64,000 bases of DNA from JAZKFT01 sp965246935 (lineage in GTDB: Bacteria > Bacteroidota > Bacteroidia > Chitinophagales > Chitinophagaceae): positions 1 through 64,000 of the forward strand of contig CBDFGC010000022.1 in the NCBI GenBank assembly GCA_965246935.1. Reading direction: 5' to 3'. Shown here in pieces: positions 58,394 through 64,000 of this stretch. The notes beneath the pieces were generated by a model. It worked only from the letters and a program-made list of their open reading frames with translations. It had not been told where the DNA came from and searched no databases. How positions within the stretch are numbered: the first letter of the stretch is position 1; each line of letters opens with the position of its first letter. A program made the translations under genes and the position numbers.

Positions 58394-59218
58394 TTAATAC
58401 TGCGGTTTTTCTATTACCGATGGTTGCTTAATTTTATCCTCTGCCTTTGGTCCCCGCAGTTTCACGGCATTTTGCTTTTGCCTTTTGCTCATTTTTAAAT
58501 TCAATAATTCCACACCAAAGCTAAATGCCATGGCTACGTAGATGTAAGCTTTGTTGATATGGCTATCGTGTATCGGTTCCAACCCTTCGAAGAAAAGGCT
58601 AAAACCTACCATAATTAAAAAGGAAAGTGCCAGCATTTTAAACGTAGGATGCTTCTCGATGAATTTAGAAATAGCATCTGCAAAAAAGAACATGATGACC
58701 ATCGCAATCATTACCGCTACAATCATTACCGGTACATGCTTAGCCATACCAATAGCGGTAATAATGCTATCAAACGAAAACACCATATCCACCAACACTA
58801 TCTGCGACATGATGGCGAAGAAGCTCGTAGTCCGTGAGCTTTTGCCCCCGGCAGCTACTTCCTCATCGCCTTCCAGTTTATGGTGAATTTCCTTTACCGT
58901 TTTATAAATGAGGAACAATCCTCCTGCCAGCATAATCAGGTTTCGCAAATTGAAACCATAGTGCTGGCCGAAAATATTAATCGGTAGTATTTCTTTATTG
59001 CCATTGGTTACCAGCCAGCCTAAACCAACAAGCAATCCACTGCGTACGATGATACCCAAAATCACCCACAGCCGACGGGCTTTTTTGGTCTGGTCTTCGG
59101 GTAGCCTGCCCAATAAAATGGATACGAAAATAACGTTATCAATGCCCAGCACAATTTCCAGCAGGGTAAGTGTTATCAGGCTTACCAGTGCATCCAGTGT
59201 AAAAAGTCCTTCCCACAT
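58394..59218 (-). CDS. TerC-family integral membrane protein
   Basis: The 274-residue protein has the TerC pattern: LITLTLLEIVLGIDNVIFVSILLGRLP, then several membrane helices, and VLVDMVFSFDSIITAIGMAKHVPVM, where Asp residues in membrane segments may bind cations. TerC proteins were tied to tellurite resistance and now also to manganese export; the ion here is unknown. A near-consensus CATATTTG box lies 19 bases above the ATG. Confidence 0.9.
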   Translation of the reverse strand: MWEGLFTLDALVSLITLTLLEIVLGIDNVIFVSILLGRLPEDQTKKARRLWVILGIIVRSGLLVGLGWLVTNGNKEILPINIFGQHYGFNLRNLIMLAGGLFLIYKTVKEIHHKLEGDEEVAAGGKSSRTTSFFAIMSQIVLVDMVFSFDSIITAIGMAKHVPVMIVAVMIAMVIMFFFADAISKFIEKHPTFKMLALSFLIMVGFSLFFEGLEPIHDSHINKAYIYVAMAFSFGVELLNLKMSKRQKQNAVKLRGPKAEDKIKQPSVIEKPQY

Positions 59219-59250
59219 ATCCTGTTAAAATAATAAGTTGCAAATATGCC

Positions 59251-59766
59251 TCAAACTTCGGTAACAGCGTGTACGTGCATCCGGACAAGTTGTTTGAATG
59301 CCGCAAAATCTTCATTCGCAAAAAAAGAATAATGAAACATGCTGAAAGACTGGTTTTGCTGGTATAGCAGCACCAGGTCTTTACTAATAATGGCTTTTAT
59401 AAATGCCGGCCACTGGTGCTGAAAAGTAGCATCACTCAGGTGAGTAATTAGTTCATCTTCATTGGCCTCCATCTCAAATACCGTATTATTACCCAGTCCT
59501 TTAATCAGTTGTTTGCCGGTATGCTCCCGGCGGTAGTTCATCCAAAAATAATACCCTACAGACATGGCGATGTACAAAATTCCCAGCCAGCCGCTTTGGC
59601 CAAAAACCGGTTTTTGTAATTCTTTTATAATCAGGTATATAGCTACAATCATCAGGATGGCAGGAACCATTAATACGGCGTACCGTTGCCTGGGTGGTGC
59701 ATAGCGGTAATGCAGCCGCAGGCTTTGGTTTACAATATCTTCGGTAAGAGCTATGTTTATTTGCAT
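59251..59766 (-). CDS. YcxB-like membrane protein
   Basis: The 171-residue protein has two adjacent membrane helices (MVPAILMIVAIYLII and GWLGILYIAMSVGYYFWMNY) and a C-terminal soluble part (HLSDATFQHQWPAFIKAIISKDLVLLYQ, FSMFHYSFFANEDFAAFKQLV) typical of the YcxB-like domain. Function unknown. Confidence 0.75.
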   Translation of the reverse strand: MQINIALTEDIVNQSLRLHYRYAPPRQRYAVLMVPAILMIVAIYLIIKELQKPVFGQSGWLGILYIAMSVGYYFWMNYRREHTGKQLIKGLGNNTVFEMEANEDELITHLSDATFQHQWPAFIKAIISKDLVLLYQQNQSFSMFHYSFFANEDFAAFKQLVRMHVHAVTEV

Positions 59767-59787
59767 AATGTAAGTACGAAAACCGTT

Positions 59788-59820
59788 TAAAGTTCAAGGT
59801 TTAAGGTTCAAAGTTCTTAG
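59788..59820. repeat. TTTAAGG word run before the palindrome cluster
   Basis: TTTAAAG, TTCAAGG, TTTAAGG, TTCAAAG, TTCT are 7-base units. A complementary run is at 61480-61517, past the pyrD start. Confidence 0.55.
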
Positions 59821-59882
59821 ATACATCCGTTCTCATTTTCTGCGGCTTTGTTCCGTTTCTATACTACTGTTATTAATTATAA

Positions 59883-60150
59883 ATGCGAATCAAGGGTTGG
59901 CACTGTTATCAAGAGCATTTTACCATACGTAGTTTTTAGTTGTATTTGTTGGGCATCGCTCAACCCTGTTGGTAGATGAAGTGATACAAATTAGCGTAGT
60001 TGTTGGGCAGCGCCCAACCCTAATAATAGATGAGAACACTGTAGGGATTGGGCCATGCCCAATAATACATCGACATTGCTTGTTAATGCTATCAACAGAA
60101 TTGGGCTATGCCCAATAATACCTACGAATGTCAACTCTTGATTCGAATTA
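59883..60150. mobile_element. palindrome-cluster element, four GGGC/GCCC hairpins inside terminal inverted repeats
   Basis: TGCGAATCAAGGGTTG at 59883-59900 is mirrored by CAACTCTTGATTCGAA at 60131-60146. Between lie four palindromes: GTTGGGCATCGCTCAACCC (59948), GTTGGGCAGCGCCCAAC (60002), ATTGGGCCATGCCCAAT (60047) and ATTGGGCTATGCCCAAT (60100), about 45-54 bases apart. The right end overlaps the true pyrD stop at 60148-60150. No protein. It looks like an array of REP-type hairpins or a MITE. Confidence 0.6.
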
Positions 60151-61285
60151 TAAGTTTTTAGTTATTTCCTGAACTATCCCCGGCCCTTGGTATATAAAAC
60201 CAGTCCAAACCTGAATAAGAGAAGCACCAGCCTTCTATTTTTTCCTGTGCATCTGCAGCAGTAAAAATGCCGCCTGAACCAATGATGGGTACTTTACCGG
60301 CTGTTTTTTGGAAAATATACCGGATCAGTTCTGTGCTGCGTTCTTTCAATGGCTGTCCGCTCAGGCCTCCTGCTCCTATTTTTTCCGCTTTGGTTTTGGA
60401 TTCGTTGCTTAGCTTTTCCCGGCTGATAGTGGTATTGCTTATCACCAATCCATCCAGTCCAATTTCCAGCGATAAATCAATTACATCATCCACTTGCGTA
60501 GCGGTAAGGTCGGGAGCAATTTTAAGTAATACGGGTCGCTGTACCGGCTGCTGCGTGTTCAGTTGCTGCAGGTGCGTTAGTATTTTTCGCAGCGATTCCT
60601 TTTCCTGTAATTCCCGCAGGCCGGGTGTATTGGGACTGCTTACGTTCACCACAAAATAATCCACATAAGGCGTTAATGCCAGGAAACATTTTTCATAATC
60701 CTGCCAGGCATCCTCATTTGGGGTTGCTTTGTTTTTACCAATGTTTCCACCAATAATCAACCGGCTATGGACAACGGACGACAGACGATGGACCACGGAC
60801 TCCTGCTGACTGACGACTGCCAACTGAGGACTGCGGACTGCTGGCCGCTCACCGCCAACTGTTGACTGCTGACTGCCGACTAACGACCGCCATCTTTTTA
60901 ACCTTTCCGCCACGGCTTCTACCCCATCGTTATTAAATCCCATCCGGTTAATCAGTGCTTTATCTTTCGCCAGCCTGAATAGCCGTGGCTTGTCATTACC
61001 GGCTTGTGGCAGCGGCGTTACGGTTCCGATTTCAACAAAGCCAAATCCTAAGGCCTGTAAAGAAAGCAGGTATTTTGCGTTTTTATCGAAGCCTGCTGCC
61101 AGGCCAACCGGGTTTTTGAAATGCAATCCGAACCGTTCCTGTGGTAAGGATTTAGGCTGATAGATGCTGGTAATGATTCTTCGGATGAATGCAATACGGC
61201 ATAAGGCCTGTAAGCCGTTCATGGAAAAATAATGGACAGCTTCCGGATCAAACCAAAACAACAGGCGGCGAAGCAGTGGATACAT
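60148..61285 (-). CDS. pyrD: dihydroorotate dehydrogenase (quinone), with a word-repeat insertion and a frameshift near the 3' end
   Basis: PyrD makes orotate for pyrimidines. From ATG 61285 (MYPLLRRLLFWFDPEAVHYF) the frame shows FGLHFKNPVGLAAGFDKNAKYL, GNIGKNKATPNEDAWQDYEKCF, VVNVSSPNTPGLRELQ and LVISNTTISREKL, the class 2 membrane-bound form. Two defects. First, about 41 extra residues (SLVGSQQSTVGGERPAVRSP and more) between LKRWR and LIIGGNIG come from a ~123-base heptamer word array (60766-60888). Second, one extra base at 60231-60232 diverts the end into WCFSYSGLDWFYIPRAGDSS; removing it gives GASLIQVWTGFIYQGPGIVQ and a stop at 60148, as in all relatives. Confidence 0.85.
60766..60888. 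repeat. heptamer word array inside pyrD
   Basis: About 17 consecutive 7-base units on the plus strand, such as GGACAAC, GGACGAC, AGACGAT, GGACCAC, TGCTGAC, TGACGAC, TGCCAAC, TGCGGAC, TGTTGAC, TGCTGAC. The array keeps the pyrD frame open and adds about 41 residues. Confidence 0.75.
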
Positions 61286-61479
61286 AAGGTGGCGAATATA
61301 ACAGGGATATGGTCTTGAACTGGGATTTTTGGGATGGGTGGGATAAGAATGGGATGAATACAAATCTGTAGAGACGCAAGGCTTGCGTCTCCATCTTTGT
61401 AAGAATATCTGATAGCATATCTATTGTTTTAGTGCTAAATAACAATTTTAAACCGTGTTTTTATTCAGATGATAAAATC

Positions 61480-61517
61480 ACAGAACTTTGAACATTGAAC
61501 TTTTAAACTTTTAACTT
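61480..61517. repeat. ACTTTTAA word run ahead of the thiolase gene
   Basis: AACTTTGAACATTGAACTTT, then TAAACTTTTAACTTTC, in units of about 8 bases, ends four bases before the ATG at 61522. It mirrors the run at 59788-59820, so pyrD and the palindrome cluster lie between the two. Confidence 0.5.
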
Positions 61518-61521
61518 TCGT

Positions 61522-62700
61522 ATGACCGAAGCATATATCGTAGCCGGCTACCGCACAGCCGTGGGTAAAAGCAAAAAGGGCGGATTCCGTTTTACCCGGC
61601 CCGATGATTTGGCAGTAGACGTAATTAAAGGGTTGATGGCCAGCGTACCACAACTGGAGCCGGATACCGTGGATGATTGTATCGTGGGCAATGCGGTACC
61701 GGAAGCGGAGCAGGGCCTGCAAATTGGCCGCATTATTAGCTGCCGTGCATTAGGTATTAGCGTACCCGGCATGACGGTGAACCGCTACTGTGCCAGTGGC
61801 CTGGAAACCATTGCCATTGCCACTGCTAAAATACGTACCGGCCAGGCCCATTGCATTGTAGCCGGTGGTGTGGAAAGCATGAGCCTGGTACCCGCAGCCG
61901 GATGGAAAACGGTTCCCAATTTCTCCGTTGCCGCTACTGACCCGGATTATTATTTAAGCATGGGCCTTACCGCCGAAGCAGTAGCACAGGAATATAAAGT
62001 AAGCCGCCAGCAGCAGGATGAATTTTCCTATCATAGCCATCAGAAAGCAATTACCGCTATTGAAAACGGCTACTTTAAAAAAGGCATTTTGCCTGTGGAA
62101 GTAGAAGAAGTGTATTTGAATGAAAAAGGGAAACGGGCGGTAAAAAAAAATACCATTGATACGGACGAAGGCCCACGTAAAGATACCAGCATAGATGCAT
62201 TAGGCAAACTGAAACCAGTTTTTGCTGCCGGCGGAACGGTTACTGCCGGTAATGCTTCGCAAACCAGTGACGGAGCTGCTTTTGTGCTGGTAATGAGCGA
62301 ACAAAAAATGAAGGAATTGGGCTTGCAACCACTGGCCCGGCTGGCCTGGAGTACCTGTGCCGGTGTACCGCCCCGCATTATGGGTATGGGCCCTATGGCA
62401 GCTATTCCCAAAGTGTTGAAGTTGGCGGGTATGAATCAGCAGGACATTGATCTGATAGAGATGAACGAAGCCTTTGCCTCTCAAAGCATTGCCATCATCC
62501 GGGAATTAGGACTTGATCCCGAAAAAGTAAATATAAACGGTGGCGCTATCGCATTAGGCCACCCGCTTGGCTGTACCGGTGCCAAACTGAGCATTCAGCT
62601 AATAAATGACATGCAGCGCCTGAACAAAAAATACGGAATGGTAACGGCCTGTGTTGGCGGTGGGCAGGGAATAGCCGGTATCATTGAAAATCTGCAATAA
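61522..62700 (+). CDS. acetyl-CoA C-acyltransferase (thiolase)
   Basis: The 392-residue protein is a degradative-type thiolase: VNRYCASGLETIAIA has the acyl-accepting Cys (about 90), MNEAFA, GGAIALGHPLGCTGAKL has the His (about 346) and VTACVGGGQGIAGI the second Cys (about 377). It cleaves 3-ketoacyl-CoA with CoA in beta-oxidation or related routes; chain length is unknown. No partner 3-hydroxyacyl-CoA dehydrogenase lies in view. A strong hairpin follows. Confidence 0.93.
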   Translation: MTEAYIVAGYRTAVGKSKKGGFRFTRPDDLAVDVIKGLMASVPQLEPDTVDDCIVGNAVPEAEQGLQIGRIISCRALGISVPGMTVNRYCASGLETIAIATAKIRTGQAHCIVAGGVESMSLVPAAGWKTVPNFSVAATDPDYYLSMGLTAEAVAQEYKVSRQQQDEFSYHSHQKAITAIENGYFKKGILPVEVEEVYLNEKGKRAVKKNTIDTDEGPRKDTSIDALGKLKPVFAAGGTVTAGNASQTSDGAAFVLVMSEQKMKELGLQPLARLAWSTCAGVPPRIMGMGPMAAIPKVLKLAGMNQQDIDLIEMNEAFASQSIAIIRELGLDPEKVNINGGAIALGHPLGCTGAKLSIQLINDMQRLNKKYGMVTACVGGGQGIAGIIENLQ

Positions 62701-62722
62701 TTAAACTCAGGGTTGAAACGTT

Positions 62723-62770
62723 ATGCCTCAATAGCTCAGTCCGCTGCGTTGGATTAAGCTATTGAGGCAT
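62723..62770. terminator. 14-base perfect hairpin between the converging thiolase and methyltransferase genes
   Basis: ATGCCTCAATAGCT and AGCTATTGAGGCAT pair perfectly over a 20-base loop, 22 bases past the thiolase stop. The T tail is absent. The stem is made of a TCAATAGC word, so it could equally be a short word-arm pair. Confidence 0.6.
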
Positions 62771-62788
62771 TGTCCGTTTGAATAGTCG

Positions 62789-63499
62789 CTACTTGATACA
62801 TTGTGCAAACAGGTGCACTTTTACCTTACTGTTATTCTTGTAAGTAAGCATGGTATGTGTGGCGGATATAAAACCACTTACCAGTGTAATAATTCCCCTG
62901 AACGGATGAGATAGTGTAAGGCCTTTGTGACTTATGCTGTGTACAGCCGTATCCGGAACAGCGTAATACACATTCACTTCAGAAAAATATTTTTTTAAGA
63001 TCGATTCCAGTTGCGCCTTTGTATAATGGCGTAAATGGTCGGGATTATCAATCACGGTAAGTTGTTCGCCATTTGGTGTGGAAAGTATAAGAAAACCACC
63101 CGGCTTTAGCACACGGGCAATATTTTTTACAAACAATTCGTCTTCCGGAACATGCTCAATTACCTCAATGGTTATCACACCGTCAAAGCTGTCAGGCTGC
63201 AGGCTGGTCTTTGTCATATCATCATACACCACCTCTTTTACGTTATCTCTTTTTTTTAATGCTGTGGCAATTTCGTCCGTAAAGCCGAGAGTGAGTTGCT
63301 CCTGTACCTCCGATTGCCGTGGTATGTCGGAGATAGTAAGTGCAATGGGTAAAAAGACAGTATAAGGGCTTTTTCGGCCGCCCACATCTAATATCTGCGG
63401 CCTGAAATTATACCTGCGAATATTTTGTTTTAAAAAGGAACGGGCTATATGGTAGATACCGGCACACCGGCAGTAGAAAGCGTAAAATAAATTTTTCAT
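62789..63499 (-). CDS. class I SAM-dependent methyltransferase
   Basis: From ATG 63499 (MKNLFYAFYCRCAGIYHIARSFL) the product has 236 residues. QILDVGGRKSPYTVFLP is motif I with a divergent GGR in place of GxGxG, SFDGVITIEVIEHVPEDELFVKNIARVLKPGGFLILSTPNGEQL covers the later motifs of the UbiE/COQ5-like (Methyltransf_11) set. A hydrophobic C-terminal stretch (LTLSHPFRGIITLVSGFISATHTM) may associate with the membrane. Substrate unknown. The frame above ATG 63499 starts with TTG. Confidence 0.8.
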   Translation of the reverse strand: MKNLFYAFYCRCAGIYHIARSFLKQNIRRYNFRPQILDVGGRKSPYTVFLPIALTISDIPRQSEVQEQLTLGFTDEIATALKKRDNVKEVVYDDMTKTSLQPDSFDGVITIEVIEHVPEDELFVKNIARVLKPGGFLILSTPNGEQLTVIDNPDHLRHYTKAQLESILKKYFSEVNVYYAVPDTAVHSISHKGLTLSHPFRGIITLVSGFISATHTMLTYKNNSKVKVHLFAQCIK

Positions 63500-63649
63500 G
63501 AATGGTTGGAATGGTACCAATGCTTACAATATTAAAATTATATATTTCAGTATAGAACGGTTCAGGCTTTGTGTTCGTGGGACAATAGCGAACCTTCAGT
63601 CGAATATATTACAAAAGCTTAATTAAAAGGCCTTAGATGAGTTTTATCC

Positions 63650-64000
63650 TCAGCTGCCATGACACAAAACCACCTGTTGGCGGCTGGCATGCTCAATCTC
63701 AGCAATTAGTCTATTTTCATTCTTTTTATTTCGTCCCATCGAAACAACAGAACTTCTTTTGTCGGGGTCACAAATACTATTCACTAAGACTCTGTCTTTG
63801 TCGAATAAAATTGTTACTTGTTCTCCCCAACTACCTGAAAAGAAAGATGGATGCGTTTTGGCAATTATGCATCTGTCTTCAATTGGATCTATATACCATC
63901 TGAGGTCTCTACCAACCTTTTCTACAATATTAAGTAACGCTTGTCTTGATAAAGATGTGAAAACCTGTTTGAATTTTAATCTGTCGGACTGTATTTTATA
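63650..64000 (-). CDS. unrecognised protein, C-terminal part, cut by the window edge
   Basis: The minus strand is open from base 64000 to a TGA at 63650-63652, giving 116 residues: LKFKQVFTSLSRQALLNIVEKVGRDLRWYIDPIEDRC..., then SFFSGSWGEQVTILFDKDRVLVNSICDPDKRSSVVSMGRNKKNENRLIAEIEHA. The pattern is alpha/beta with a conserved-looking NSICDPDK, but no family is recognised. The start is outside the window. The plus-strand frames here have less protein-like composition. Confidence 0.55.
   Translation of the reverse strand, partial: YKIQSDRLKFKQVFTSLSRQALLNIVEKVGRDLRWYIDPIEDRCIIAKTHPSFFSGSWGEQVTILFDKDRVLVNSICDPDKRSSVVSMGRNKKNENRLIAEIEHASRQQVVLCHGS

Noticed and set aside
60766..60888. Could the pyrD word array be a CRISPR?
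   Set aside because: Units are 7 bases with no spacers and no leader or cas genes; it is a degenerate tandem repeat.
62723..62770. tRNA- or riboswitch-like hairpin after the thiolase gene
   Set aside because: It is a single long stem with a simple loop; no cloverleaf or known riboswitch pattern.

Overview
The window is a chromosomal segment of a Bacteroidota bacterium, most likely a member of the Chitinophagaceae or a close relative; the family-level call is inference. The pointers are Bacteroidota-type promoter boxes (TAnnTTTG just ahead of many genes), the linked bamD - omega/Rpb6-like subunit - coaBC - DUF4835 genes, the coaX - outer membrane protein - lptC - GldE/CorC order, an ECF sigma factor with a repeat-bearing membrane partner, and few Shine-Dalgarno sequences. 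No rRNA, tRNA, CRISPR array or transposase was seen. Both ends cut genes: a HAD-type phosphatase start on the left and an unrecognised protein on the right.

Layout. 1-9.8 kb: esterase, family-10-like glycosyl hydrolase, class IV aminotransferase, scoAB CoA-transferase, two DUF lipoprotein/secreted proteins, coaBC, rpoZ, bamD (all minus). 9.9-24.2 kb: an OmpA-type protein, then prenyl synthase, recJ, a methyltransferase, dtd, engB, a Lon-N protein, a four-helix-bundle protein, coaX, an outer membrane barrel, lptC and gldE. 24.4-28.5 kb: a small lipoprotein, a mitochondrial-type citrate synthase, a BaiN-like flavoprotein and map. 28.7-41.4 kb: secY and the full spc + S10 ribosomal clusters (minus), driven by a near-perfect promoter ahead of rpsJ. 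41.8-47.2 kb: a split DEDDy exonuclease, a retropepsin-like protease, a WxPGxW lipoprotein, a CBS protein, a ParE-type toxin-antitoxin pair and fusA. 47.5-64 kb: an unlisted ~37-residue membrane microprotein, an ECF sigma operon, zapA, pheT, dnaB, rsmE, an erythromycin-esterase-like protein, a GNAT enzyme, TerC, a YcxB-like protein, pyrD, a thiolase and a methyltransferase.

The most striking signal lies between genes. Many spacers are built from degenerate 7-8 bp words in short tandem runs; commonly one run on the left is mirrored by its reverse complement on the right, with a spacer of tens to about 100 bases or with a gene between. Each site uses its own word (ATTGCTCA, TTTAAAG, ATTCACC, AAGTCCG, CACATAG, GTTATGA, CTGTCAG, CTGCTGAC-like). 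They sit at about ten junctions of the ribosomal protein operon, flank a four-helix-bundle gene and a lipoprotein gene, run into the 3' end of engB, and form a ~120-base in-frame insertion inside pyrD. Separate palindromic REP/MITE-like elements occur at 8.4, 12.8, 22.7, 58.2 and 59.9 kb.

Three conserved genes (engB, pyrD and the DEDDy exonuclease) and one small membrane gene carry apparent single-base frameshifts; sequence error and true decay cannot be told apart from the sequence alone.
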